A stretch of 64,000 nucleotides of DNA. Source: Talpa occidentalis. Its lineage: Eukaryota > Chordata > Mammalia > Eulipotyphla > Talpidae. Both the position numbers and the translations under genes were made by a program. Within the stretch, counting starts at the first letter, position 1, and the number at the start of each line of letters is the position of its first letter. The notes beneath the pieces are model-generated. The model saw nothing but the letters and a program-made list of their open reading frames with translations, searched no databases and was not told where the DNA came from. Below, one piece after another: positions 23,437-35,089 of this stretch. Location: the NCBI RefSeq assembly GCF_014898055.3, contig NW_023604295.1, forward strand, positions 141,390,676-141,454,675, given 5' to 3'.

Positions 23437-26160
23437 TTTCTCAAAATCTCGGATTTTCTTAATGCATTTTCAGAATCACTATGTTCGTTTTTAAATTTAT
23501 TACTAAAATTGACTGATGTCAGTTTCACTAAAAGATGATAACATTTGGAATAACAGAATCTTATTAGTGTGTAATTTGCGGTGTTCAATATGTAAAATAT
23601 AGTTTATTACTCCTGACCCCTTAAAATGTATGAGATGGAAAAATCGAAAATATCAGCCTTTAACAGTAGTGTTGCCAAATGATGTGATATCTTATTTCCG
23701 AGGGAGATGTACTTTGATCTTACAGGGAAAAGCAAAGTTATTCTTTATTCTAATTGCACACAGCTGAAGTTCATTACATGTGGTCTGGAGGTTAGAGAGT
23801 GAGCCACACCTGCTGCCATGTTCATTATAAACAGATTATTTGAACTTCCTTTACCATTATTTTCAGATGAGATACTCATGTGGAAAAATCATCGGGAAAT
23901 AATGTAGAAAAGGAAGCTTTGAATAGACTGTTTAATTTATAACTAAAGCCCTGGTCTATTTTTCACAGAACCCTCCCTATGATAGTATGTACTGGCTGTA
24001 AGCTCTGTGTATGGTTATTTGTCTAATACTATACACATTTCATTATTACTTAGATTAAAAAAGTCCATACTTGACTGTGATCTAATTGAAGAAAAGTTTA
24101 TCTGTGTCATCATCTGACTCAACTTTGACATTTAAAAATTAATTTTAGTTCTACCCTGGCATGAAAATGTCATGGTTTGTCGTGTAGACATACTTTTCTT
24201 CTTACTGTGCAAATTAATCTAACATGTTGTTTTTAGTATCACATTTTTTTTGCTTGCAGTTCTTCAGGGAGTACACTGAACCTGCAGAATAAAAAGTTAC
24301 AAAATAGTCCAGCATTCCAAGCTTTTTCTGTCTGTCCCAGCCTACAATAAGCTTGTACCCAGTCAGTTAAATATGTCCAGTCTTTGGGCAGGGCATGGCT
24401 GTTTTGTTATTTTTCCAAATCCCTTCCACTTGGTAAAGGCATTTGCTTCCCCAACTACAGCCTTTCTGCTGTTTCTCCCTATAGACTTAGTCTTTAGGGT
24501 CTAAGTTTACACAGTGATCCTGATTTTTTATGGAATTTATCAATCACATACATCTATATGTTCCCTTGAAAGTACTTTCTCAATGAAATTTTATTAATAA
24601 GCAAAATTTGTTTTAGTCACGGTCTCAGCTTGCCCAAGGGCAGATGTCATAGAATGAGCTTCCAAGACTATATTGGCAAAAGGGCACACTTGAGTGTTTG
24701 TTGATTGAGAATTCAGAGAGCAGGTACCTTAAACTGCATACCTTTGATGGATTCCCTGACTGGTACTCACCTTACATGCAATATAGACAGAATGGGCAAT
24801 AAACGATTGTGATTTTTATTGGACTCAAAAATGCTGGAACAATTTTTTGCATTGCTGAAGGACCTTAGGACCATAAATATTGATATTCTCTATGTCTAAA
24901 GATCAGTCAGTTTCTAAAACTGTGTTTTATGTGGTTCATGTGACTACCTTTGTAAAGAATATGGATTTTGATTTTCCTAAGTATAAACATTAAATTATCT
25001 GAAGCATCTACTATGGTTATTTTCCTGTCATGTTATTTAAAAGAACATTTATTTGTGTAAAATGAAAAGCAATATATTTTATCAATAGTTATTTTTAAAT
25101 TCTGGATTTACAAATAATGACTGGAAAGACTTGAGAGATACAGAAGTATTCTAATGGAGGTATCTTGAGAGGTTAACTTGTCTCTTTAAAAAGAATTCTA
25201 CTAACCTGAAAATTACATGGAGTATTTTCTAACAAGAAATATTTCCTTAGTTTTATCTCTTTGGAAAAAATACAAATATTTGAAATTACTAATGACTTTA
25301 GTGTCTTCTAAAGATATATCTAACAGATATAATAAATTATCCAGCTATCTCATACAAATAATTTATTTTGCATGGATTTATTTTCCATTGTCATTCATGT
25401 ATTAAATGGTCATCATAGATAGGAATCAAAACTAGCCAAGTTGAAATTGAAGAATGTAAAAAAAAAAAAAAAGCTTGACACCATAGGAGAAGTTAACAGT
25501 CAGGAAACAAACCAGGATTGGGAATTACTGAAATGGGTGAGAAATTTCCAAAATAGGTAGAGGAAAAATGACAAAGAGAGATTTGGATTTGACACAATTA
25601 TTTGAAATTGGACTCAGGATGTGCATTCAGAAAAATTAATTATGATAATTTGCACGTCAAAGTTGTATTTCCTAGATTTACTGATCCTAGTTATAACTTA
25701 GTGATCAGTTGTGCTCATTCCTCAACATGGCAAATTTAGGAATGGACACAACTTGGTTCAGTGATTTTGAGAATTCTGTTTGATATGAATTCAATTTTAT
25801 ACTCATTAATTCAAAGTAAGCTTGAAAGTACAAACTTTGTCCCCCCTGAATATGCTGACTCAGTTTAAATGGCTCATTTGAAATTTCACTAGAGTTTCAG
25901 TTTCATTCTTGTGTTTTGCTTTGGGGAATTTTGCACTTATTATTTTGTAGAGGGGCATAAGTTCGTCAGCTCTTGGGATCAGGGAATTTTCTATTATTCT
26001 CTTTGTGGATTGTACCAAAATAAAATGGTTGACTGAGATCAAGCACAACACATCTCTTATAAGGTCTGAGATAAAAAAGTGTCTGGTAAGAAGGTGGTAA
26101 GGTGAAAATTCAGGAATAAACTTGGCCTGTAACTTGGTCATTGGATCAAAAGTAGCAAAT
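23437..26160. other. AT-rich unassigned sequence
   Basis: About 2.7 kb with no recognised gene or repeat apart from a 15-base A-run near 25,458. Frames of 62 and 93 codons (25,217-25,405 plus; 25,860-26,141 minus) show no domain. Confidence 0.4.
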
Positions 26161-26164
26161 CCTT

Positions 26165-26650
26165 CTTTTAGTTATTCTTTTTCCTGGCCCCTTATTTAGG
26201 TTTTCTAGATTCCTGCTATGAGTGAGACCATCTGTTATTTTTCTTTTTCTTTCTGGCTTATTTCGCTGAGCATGATCCCTTCCAGCTCCATAATCAACAA
26301 ACAACTATAAACCAGAGACACACTATGGGGCGGGGGAAGGGGGGAAGGAGGCATTGGGGTTAAAATAAGGGGGAAGCAATTGTATGGGGAATATAAAAAA
26401 AAAGAGTAGTAGATCCTAAGTAGGGCAGGCAGAAGGGAAGAACTCTGCCCCAAAAAAGAGCTAGAAATCAAATTGCCTGGAGGTGGGGGAGGAATCTGCT
26501 GCTATCCAGACTGTGACCATGGTGCCCAGGAAGGCTTGACCTTGACTTTAGACTGTGACCTTTTCATGATGTTGTCAGCTAACTTTCCAGGCTCAAGGCT
26601 CTGATTTAAACTGACAACATAATAAATCTTATTCCATATACTTCTTAGGA
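26165..26650 (+). mobile_element. L1 LINE 3' end with inverted 5' segment
   Basis: The left part (about 26,165-26,292) is antisense L1. On the minus strand it encodes MLSEISQKEKEK, matching the L1 ORF2 C-terminal 'EIS..QKEK' region. The right part (about 26,293-26,650) appears to be the sense-strand 3' UTR, starting 'atcaacaaacaactataaac' and ending near 'acataataaatcttattcc' with a polyadenylation-like AATAAA. The copy is best explained as a plus-strand L1 with a twin-primed inverted 5' piece. Confidence 0.6.
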
Positions 26651-26684
26651 AATTTTATCTCTGAATCAATTCCATCTGCTTGAA

Positions 26685-26722
26685 GAAAAACAAAACAAAC
26701 AAACAAAACAAACAAAAAAAAA
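26685..26722. repeat. A-rich (CAAA)n tract
   Basis: Imperfect CAAA/CAAAA units ending in a run of A. It may be the tail of the preceding L1. Confidence 0.8.
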
Positions 26723-26753
26723 AGTAGCTATATTTATAGAGACTTTTTCTTTT

Positions 26754-26965
26754 TGTTTTTTGTTTTTCCTCCTAAAGGACATTTTCTCTCTCTCTTTTTT
26801 TTTTTAAAGATTTATTTATTTATTTATTTCTACAAGCATTGGGTACAGTCAGAAGCACGGGAGGGTGAGAGAATTCACCAGAGCCAGAGCAGGGAGCAGA
26901 ACAGGCAGACTGACGAAATACACTGCTGAGGAGAGCAGCAGGCGGCAGGAGAGGTCTGCTCGCCA
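26754..26965 (-). mobile_element. 5'-truncated SINE, group B, with 3' extension
   Basis: The antisense SINE body runs from 'aaagatttatttatttattt' (about 26,807) to 'ggtctgctcgcca' (about 26,964). It carries group B marks ('attgggtacagtcagaagc', 'gagccagagcagggagc') and stops before the tRNA-like head. A near-exact target-site duplication (atag[a/g]gactttttcttt) lies at 26,736-26,752 and 26,966-26,982. The duplicated site lies about 50 bp beyond the SINE tail, so the inserted unit includes extra unique sequence (about 26,755-26,806). Confidence 0.88.
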
Positions 26966-26984
26966 ATAGGGACTTTTTCTTTAC

Positions 26985-28276
26985 AAACAGGCAAAAGAAA
27001 ATAAAAAGATCAATAGATGATTGACAAGCTGCATCTCATTCTTCTTCTCCTCCCCTGTTCTCTTCACTCCCAACATTGTTTGTGAATCATGGTTTGGTGT
27101 GAAATGACTGTTCCACTTGTATTTACAAAAAAGTAATTCAGTAAAATTGAATATATTATATATTATGTAAATACTGGTGAAGAGCAGAGGATTTTAATCA
27201 AACATATTTGGTTTTAAATCTTGTTCTGTTTGTTTTAAATTGTGCAAATTCAAAGATAACACTCATCCTGTGTTGCTTTCTTATAAATAATAATTATTTA
27301 TAAGTGCTAAGAAGAGCCCAGTAAGGTTGTGTGTATCAAGCACTGAGAACTGGGCAGGACACACATGTCCATGCTCAACAAAACATCGATGCAGGTGTTA
27401 ACTGCAGTTGTCAGGGTCTTCATTCACATGAGAAAAACTAAGGAAGAACTGGTCCTGGCTCTCAGTCCCAAGGCAAGGTCTCAACTCATAGGTTTATTAT
27501 ATTTCAACACTATTTATAAAACCATCATCCATAGGATGTTTCAGTCTATGGTTTGTGACTAGCCAATCTGCTTTAATTTTTGCTGATACCTGATTTCCGC
27601 CAGCTTTCTGTGATTTTCTCTTCTTTTAGCTTCTATGAAGCATTGAACCTAATTTTTAACTTCCTCAAAGCAACAGCACACAGAATGTTAGGGCATACAA
27701 TTTAAGTTCTAAACTTATAACTGCCTTTTTCTTATTTGTACTATCTAATTTTCTATTGCAATTTTATCTCTTTATATATTTATCTATTTGCATATTCATT
27801 TTATAGATCACATGTTTATATTATATTGTAAATAATTCAATTTTATATTTAATTCTATTTTTATGAATATTTTCATTACTTTAAATTGTTTATAAGTGCC
27901 AAAGTTTGAAATATAGATAAGTAAGTTAATCTTTACTTAAAATTATTGAACATCGTAAGAAAAAATATCCTGTGTTTTTGCTTAGAAAAACCAGATTACT
28001 TCTGGTTCTAAAAATCAAAATCTTAATGACTCAATCTTCTTTCTCTCCAGTAATAGATACTTGTTATTAATATATTAAAATTCATGTGTTATTACACAGT
28101 ACTAATATATAAAAAAAGAAATTCAAATCAGTAAATTTCATGTACTGTATTTTAGGCAAAAAGCATTATTCAATCTAGGATGTTGGAGTGTCAGAAAGAT
28201 ACATGAACACACAGTAGATCCCTGCTCCACAGTCCACACCTAGACTGTTATCATCATGTATAATGTCAATCACTTA
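26985..28276. other. AT-rich unassigned sequence
   Basis: No recognised gene or repeat; very AT-rich from 27,700 to 28,150. Confidence 0.4.
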
Positions 28277-28288
28277 AGAGCAAGATCC

Positions 28289-28533
28289 AGGGCATCCCCT
28301 GAAAAGCTGCCCACAGCCTCTGCAGCGCTGGTTTGATCCCCGGCTGCCGGTAGGGTCCCACATGGTGCAGCAGACCTCTCCTGCCACGCCCACTGCTCCC
28401 CTCAGCAGTGTATTTCATCAGTCTGCCTGTTCTGTTCCCTGCTCTGGCTCTGGTGAATTCTCTCACCCTCCAGCACTTCTGACTATACCCAGTGCTTGTA
28501 TAAATAAATAAATAAATCTTTAAAAAAAAAAAA
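28289..28533 (+). mobile_element. tRNA-derived SINE, Rhin-1-like, group B, A-box region deleted
   Basis: The head reads 'agggcatcccctgaaaagct', so about 30 bp covering the A box is missing. The B box is intact (ggtttgatccccgg), and the tail carries (AAAT)n-CTTT and an A-run. A near-exact 12-bp target-site duplication lies at 28,277-28,288 (agagcaagatcc) and 28,534-28,545 (agagcaaggtcc). It sits directly in front of another SINE. Confidence 0.95.
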
Positions 28534-28554
28534 AGAGCAAGGTCCTTAGACATG

Positions 28555-28819
28555 GGGCCTCACTGATGGCACAAAGGGTTAAGACACAACCTGAAAAGCT
28601 GTCTGCAGCCACTGCAGCACGAGTTCGATCCCTGGCCAGGGAGCTACCCACATGGTGTAGCAGACCTCTCCTGGTTTGCCCGCTGCTCCCCTCAGCAGTG
28701 TATTTCAGTCAGTCTGCTTGTTCTTTTCCTCACTCTGTCTCTGGTGAATCCTCTCACCCCCCACAACTCTGGCTTACACCCCAGTTCTTGTATGCATAAA
28801 TAAATAAATCTTAAAAAAA
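28555..28819 (+). mobile_element. tRNA-derived SINE, Rhin-1-like, group A
   Basis: A full-length copy from 'ggggcctcactgatggcaca' to 'gcataaataaataaatctta'. The B box gagttcgatccc is perfectly kept. A diverged 15-bp target-site duplication (about 11 of 15 positions) lies at 28,540-28,554 and 28,820-28,834. The worse TSD compared with the neighbouring group B copy agrees with an older insertion. Confidence 0.95.
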
Positions 28820-28834
28820 AGATCCACAGGCATG

Positions 28835-31405
28835 TTCCCTCATGATATCATGCTTTCCTTTTACCTTATTTGTCAGCAATTTAGTTATGATTTCTTAAAA
28901 AAAATCATGGGAATGTTCTTTCCATTGATTCTTCCACTTTCTTAGATTTCATCAGCTATGCCATATCCTTACATTCCTTTTTTAATAGGTTAGGTCTCAC
29001 TTCCCATGATTTCAACAGCAACTGTCAATCCCCTACACTTGCACACAAATCCACCCTGTCCTTTTCACTCCATTCAGTTCATTACCAGATCTTCCAAATG
29101 CACTTCATTTATATACCCTTCCATACTCAAGACATTTCTAATCTAATTACCCTTCCCCCGCCCCGCCCCAATGTTCAGCATCTACTTTTCTGGTAGATTC
29201 TTCCCACAGGATTTTAAAACACATTTTAAAATAATGTGCACATTAAAATTAACATTGAAAAATTCGTATTCACTTTCTCATCAAACTCCAGCTAATGCCA
29301 ACTATGTTCATATCTCTCTAGAGAGAAATGACATATAATACATATCCTACTATTCTAGAGATATGAGATACCATATTCTAGAGTAATGATATACTATATG
29401 CTAGTAATTATGCTATATGTGGCATAATTATAGTAGGTATATGATACTATACACACACTACATACTAGAGAGTATATGGTGTTAGACTTAATTGTTGAAA
29501 AGAAATGCAGGATGATATAATAAAAATTAAAATGATAAGTGGAATATAAGTTACAGAAAGAAGTAAATAATGTCCTAGAAATGAAAAATTACTTTTCTTT
29601 TTAAAAAAGTTATTTTGCAGATTTATCTTAGTTGTCTTTTGATTTGATGGAAGATATTTATCTAATTGTGTGACTAAACCCTGTGGCTCAGTTTATTGTA
29701 AAAATCAAACTCTATTACAGTAGGATGGTGAAATTTTAACTTTCTTGGTTACACTTGACCACACAAAATGTGTTTATGCTTTAATATTTTTAAGTATGGA
29801 CATATTTTTCAAGCAAAATAGAATTCACTTCAAAAATGCATATTTCTGGAAGGCATTAAAAATAAGTATATAATTAGTTCACACTTAGCTACCTTCTTGG
29901 GAACAAATGTGTCAGGCTTGCTAAATCAGGTCATAGTAGAAATCACAAATAATCTTTATTATTTGCTTGTTGTTATATGTAATATAATTGTTATAATTTT
30001 AATCTTTTAAAATTGTGTTTACACACATTTGTTGAATATATATACATATACATATATTTAGTTTTTGAAAATATTCTTATAAGATATTATCCTTAATGGT
30101 TGTATTCAAAATCCAGGGGAAATTTAAGCTTATTTTTAGTTAAATATTTCCTTCCTGTTCCATTTACCAAAGAAAGTGTATTCCAGACATAGGTGGTATT
30201 TTTGACCCTCTTATTCTAATTATATATTTACTGAGAACGTAAGTGTAGTAAAAGTAACCAGTCTGGCTCCTTTTATTTAGATGGATATATGTTTACAAGA
30301 GAAATACTACGTTCTAAAGAAAGTAGGAAAAAAAATGTCTGGTGATCTAGGTATTTGTTGTCAAATCATTATGTCTACTGGTTTTGAACCTAGTTGTGCC
30401 AAAGCCCATCATCAGCACAATCTCTGTCAGAAAAAGAACTGCAAAAGTCATTATCAATCTATGATTATGTATCAACCAGGAAAGATGACAGATGTGAAGT
30501 AGCTTTTCTTACACAGGGCTTTCCATATAAACATATGTATGCATTACTTTAGTGATAGTGAAAACTATTTTGTGACCTCCAGTAATCTTTCAGTGATATT
30601 TCCCTGGATATCTAGGACATTGCAACCTGCATAGAATGGGTTAAATTTGCAGCATTTCTTATTTTCATTTTTTAGAGAATAATTCAGTTTTGCTGTTTTA
30701 CATTCTTATTTAAATCTTTACATGAGAATGAGGTCTTGACATTGGAATGTTACATATTCTATGTGAAATTTAACTGTCTCCTCTATCAGCTTGACCTTCT
30801 GCCATTCTGTAGATTTGCTTGCTGGACATTTCACCTGTTCCTCTTATTTAGTGAAGCTATAAATAGGGAAGAAGAAGCAAAAAGGTTAACCAATCAAAAT
30901 GCAGAATATGGATAAAGGTCAGTGTGGTAGGGCATGCAATTCTAATTCCCAATATATATCAGACAATAAAAATCTGACACCTCATTCTTGTGGCAAAAGA
31001 ATTGTAATAACAAAATTGAAAAAAATGTGCAAATTATTTTTCCTACAGGACTGTAGAGTTGAAATAGAGTAATAGTATTTGTCCATTTTCATTAAGTTTT
31101 AGAATTATACTCTGATGCTTATGAAAAAGAAGCCATACCTACAAAAACAGAAAAGTGGTAAATGTATATTTGAAAGCTTTATATTTCACACATTTCCTCT
31201 TTACTCATTAAAAACATCATCTGAATTACATATAGACAAGAGAAAGCATAGATGAAATAAATTAGAGCCTCAGAAAGCCAAAAATTGAAATAAATTTAAC
31301 TCTGATAAAAAATTAGTGACCACATAAAGTCAATTTTTCTCTTTATTTAAGTTATAGCATTTATAGAAAATTAGTGGTCTTTTTGTAAAAAAAAAAAAAA
31401 AAGGG
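28835..31405. other. AT-rich unassigned sequence
   Basis: About 2.6 kb with no recognised gene or repeat. It holds an AT-rich, partly palindromic stretch at 29,300-29,480 (for example the 9-bp arms taattatgc/gcataatta at 29,405-29,430). The 73-codon frame at 30,281-30,502 starts just after an acceptor-like 'ccttttatttag' but shows no known domain. Confidence 0.4.
31387..31402. repeat. Poly-A run
   Basis: A run of about 16 A followed by a G-run; possible tail of an unrecognised retroelement on the plus strand. Confidence 0.8.
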
Positions 31406-31411
31406 GGGGAG

Positions 31412-31885
31412 TGTGGGCAGCTGAAAATGCTCTCCAAAAGGTATTTATGTACAAATACCTAGACCTTGTGGTTGTTACCTTATGTAAAAATAATTGAAAG
31501 GACTTTGCAGTTATGATTAAGGATATTTAGATGGGAGATGATCTAGGTGGACCCTAAATGCAATCACATGTATCCTAATAAAAGGGAAGTATAGAAAGGG
31601 ATTTTTACAACTAGACACATATGGGAAAATGCACTGTGACTAAGGGGGTACAGATCAGAGTGTAGTGTCCACAAGCCAAGGAATGCAGGCATCCACCAGC
31701 TGCCAAAAGAGACAAGAAATGTGTTCTCCCAAGAGTCCCTGGATAGAGCATGTCTGTGCCAACACCTTGATCTCAGTGAAGCTAATTTCAGTTTTCTGGC
31801 CTCCAGAAATATAAGCGATACTTGTTATAAGTAAAAAATTCATGGTGATTTGTTACAACAGTTTCAGGAATCTGATATAGGGACA
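31412..31885 (+). mobile_element. MLT1-like LTR of the ERVL-MaLR class
   Basis: Text in consensus order: 'accttgtggttgttacctta', 'gactttgcagttatgatta', 'gtggaccctaaatgcaatca', 'cacaagccaaggaatgcagg', 'gccaacaccttgatctcag', 'ctggcctccagaaatataag', and the end 'tgatttgttacaacagtttc' plus 'aggaatctgatata'. This is a mammalian MaLR LTR of the MLT1 group, an old non-coding element. I found no internal region beside it, so it is probably a solo LTR. Confidence 0.85.
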
Positions 31886-31962
31886 TTTGTGGTAAAGAAG
31901 TAGAACTCCGGAATGTTTTAGATGTAAACAATATCCCTTTCAATCATACAAAAAAGAGGATT

Positions 31963-32229
31963 CTTTTAAGATTTATTTATTTATACAAGAACTGGATTAT
32001 AGGCCAGATGTATGGGAGGTTGAAATAATTCACTAGAGACAGAGCAGGGAGCTGAACAGGCAGATGGACTGAAGACACTGCTGAGGGGAGCATTGGGCGA
32101 GGCAGGAGAGGTCTGTGCGCCATGTGGGTATCTCCCTGGCCAGCCGGGAATCCAACCTGCACTACAGAGGCTGCAGACAGCTTCACAGTGCTGCACTCAA
32201 CCTGCTGCCTGTGCCACCGGGGAGACCCT
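31963..32229 (-). mobile_element. tRNA-derived SINE, Rhin-1-like, intermediate type
   Basis: Antisense copy from 'ttttaagatttatttattta' to 'gtgccaccggggagaccct'. It shows the group A-like 'actagagacagagcagg' but the group B-like 'ggtctgtgcgccatgtggg'. An exact 13-bp target-site duplication (aaaaaagaggatt) lies at 31,950-31,962 and 32,231-32,243. Confidence 0.95.
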
Positions 32230-32244
32230 AAAAAAAGAGGATTT

Positions 32245-33260
32245 TATAGTTAGAATCATAAATGATCTAATCATGGCACACAAATCTCACTTTTTCAACA
32301 TATTTTATATGTGGCCTTCATGGAAAATTACAAAATTAGTCATTTCTTATGCTTGCCATATCCTTTATAATAATGAAAATATACCTATTCATTAGAGTAG
32401 CTTGGAGTTCATTATCACAATAAAGAGGAATAATAACTGGGTGGGGAATGAAGAGTTCTGGAAATGCATCCTGGCTGGCTGATAGATTGAGTGTTCTTGC
32501 TCTTTAATTTTCCTAAGTAATGCAATTTCCCAAGTGTTTAAAGGAGAGGATTCAGTATGTGCCAAGAATTTCATCTAATAATATAGGAATAAGTGGAGGT
32601 AGAAAAAATATCAAAATGGGAGTATGGTTAAGGAAGATCAGCATAGTAGTGTACCTTGGTGAGGATAAGAAACAATATGGGACTATGGGCATCTTAACGT
32701 GGAAGTTTAGAACTGTAATTATGGACTATAAGGACAAGATTGGGTGAAAAGTTGCCGCAGTGGAAAATTTCATTCACCCTGCCCTTGTGACCGAGATATT
32801 TTTGAAGTCTGACGATAATTGAGATATCTGAGTATAGATAGTAATCTTCACACAAAAGACATGTGACACATTCAGAATTCTTTTGTAACACACACTTCTG
32901 TTGAGAAAGTTGGTTTTAAAAATAAATGGTGCTTTACTATTCCACTTGGAAGGATTCTGTTATTATAAGAGAAGGTCAACCATAGTCTCTTAAGTTTTCT
33001 TTGGCAGTTCATGCACACAGAGGCAGAAAGCATAGGAAGTTATAACCATAGAATTACTTGTCAACATTCTAAATCCATATGCTACCATAGCCACTTAGTT
33101 TGAGAAGGGTCAAAATTTCTCCATAACACAATGTGGGAAACTCAGAGGTTCAGGGACCATTGTAGACAGATGCAAATAACATATCAGGCTCATCATATAA
33201 CTTAAAATACTTATTCAGGTACAAAAAACTAAGTGAGGATTATTTTTAAAGATGATGTTT
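32245..33260. other. Unassigned sequence
   Basis: No recognised gene or repeat. Frames of 60-75 codons have no domains. Confidence 0.4.
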
Positions 33261-33264
33261 ACAG

Positions 33265-33395
33265 TGGATTGTGCTACGTGGTCATCTCTTCCCTTTACAT
33301 TCATCATTCTCCAAGGATCAGATAAATCATTAGATACTGAAGCTGAGTCCCCATTTTTATTGACGATCTTACATTAGATCATCAGGTTATAATCT
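33265..33395 (+). repeat. Inverted repeat, left arm
   Basis: Positions 33,307-33,352 (46 bp) are an exact reverse complement of 34,985-35,030. Outside the core the match is patchier: about 18 bp identical at 33,279-33,296 against 35,040-35,057, and a 'ttacattagatc' block on the other side. The repeat family, if any, is not recognised. Confidence 0.9.
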
Positions 33396-33399
33396 ACTA

Positions 33400-34935
33400 T
33401 AAAAATCATCAGATTGTAATGTCAAAAGCAATTTAGCATGAAAGAATTTTCCAAGGGAAACCTCTAATGGTCAGAGAAAATTAGTCCCTGAATGCATGGA
33501 GCCCCCATATATGGGACCTCACTAAGCTGATCCCTGCAAACGTGATGACCCTGCTTCATTGTAACATTATCTGCAACATGGAATAGTCTTGAATAAGAAA
33601 TAACATTCCCAGCATGCTTTTCAGATTAAATTACCCTGAAAACATGCTTAACATTAACTGAGCATTATATTTATATGTGTATCTTAAAAACAAGGACTTG
33701 CAAAGTAGCGAGTAGCAAGCTTTCTCTGTTGTATTTAATTTTTTAGAAAGCATTTTTAATTGAAGCATTTAAGGGATGAATACTAACACGCCTCTGACTG
33801 TGACCAGGGCGATGATGTTTGAATTTATAAGAATTTGGCATTGTACCTGTCAAATTACTCATGCAAACAAAAGAAGAAAAGTAAATTAGCAAAACAAAAT
33901 TATTAACTCTGAATTCTCAACATTGAAAACTGAATAGAAAAATAACTAAGAAGACATATGATACTGAGCAGCAATAAGACGTGACTAAAGTGCCTTTGCT
34001 AAATCAACAAAATCCTGATACTCTAGAAAGTCACATAGCACTCTGGGTAAGGGAAGGTATTTTTTTTGTTAGATATCTCCAAGCAATAAGTGTAAGAATA
34101 AGAAAGAAGAATGCATTCAAAAATTATAGAAATAGTCATGTTAAATATCAAAGATACAGAGAAAGTACCAAATGGAAAATACATTAAATATGAAAATAGT
34201 TTGAGAATATTCATATGACTGTGGATCTATTTTAATATTTTCACATTGCAATATGGAAGAAATGATTATATTTAAGCATCACCATTACATTTTCATATTA
34301 CTGCCCACTCAAATATATTTTAAATAGGCAGAGTATAAATAAATAATCAAACATAATTAATATATTTGCAGTGCTGCAACTGAGAGATTTATATAAAACT
34401 ATGTCAGTAATGTGCTTATGTGCATGCTGTTTGATCCCAAAGGCAAAGTGTTTGCACATAAGACCTGGAGATTCATGTCCCTTATTCCTCACTACTCTGT
34501 TTTCTGTCCATAATGATAGAAGTAAAAAATACAGCTTGTTGTTTTTGTAAATGTTTTGGAAGAGTTCCAAGTCATACAGTGTTCAGGTAAAGACATGGCA
34601 CCTATACAAGTGATGTGGAGAATTTGATAAAATCAAAAGTTTTTGAGATAGGTCTACAGAGAGATGACTCTTAAGAGTAAGGAACAGAGAATAGGATCTT
34701 TCCTATTTCTGCCTGTTGACAGTGTTGGTCTGAGGCTAAGCTCACACACACTGGAATTGGAAGAGCTGAGAAAGCCTGAGAGTTCTGTCATCTGGGCAAG
34801 TCAGGAAATGGAGTAGATACGAGAAGTCACAGTGCACAAACAAGATTAAAAAGAGTTTAAGTCAAAATCAGTGGCAGCTCCAAGTGTTCACCAGAGGCAT
34901 TTCTTGGCCAGTGCTAAGGTGGGAACCTGCCACAG
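33400..34935. other. Spacer between the inverted-repeat arms, unassigned
   Basis: No recognised gene or repeat. Weak inverted similarity to the far side may extend to about 33,470 and 34,890 ('ccaag..a..cctct' blocks), which would lengthen the arms. Confidence 0.4.
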
Positions 34936-34939
34936 AAAG

Positions 34940-35085
34940 GACCAATCAGATATAGGGATCTAATGTAAGAATGCCAATTAACAAGGGGACTCAGCTTCAG
35001 TATCTAATGATTTATCTGATCCTTGGAGAAAGACAAAGGGAAGGGAAGAGATGACCACATGGTACAATCGACCCTAAACACTGTA
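34940..35085 (-). repeat. Inverted repeat, right arm
   Basis: Reverse-complement partner of 33,265-33,395, containing the exact 46-bp core at 34,985-35,030. The diverged flanks show an old duplicated segment; the identical core is out of step with them. Confidence 0.9.
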
Positions 35086-35089
35086 TCAA

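Noticed and set aside
29300..29480. AT-rich palindromic text that could be an origin or cruciform
   Set aside because: Stems are short (9 bp or less) and such patterns are common at this base composition.
30281..30502. A 73-codon frame starting just after an acceptor-like 'ccttttatttag'
   Set aside because: No known domain, no donor and no conserved context. Pyrimidine-rich AG sites are common in this AT-rich DNA.
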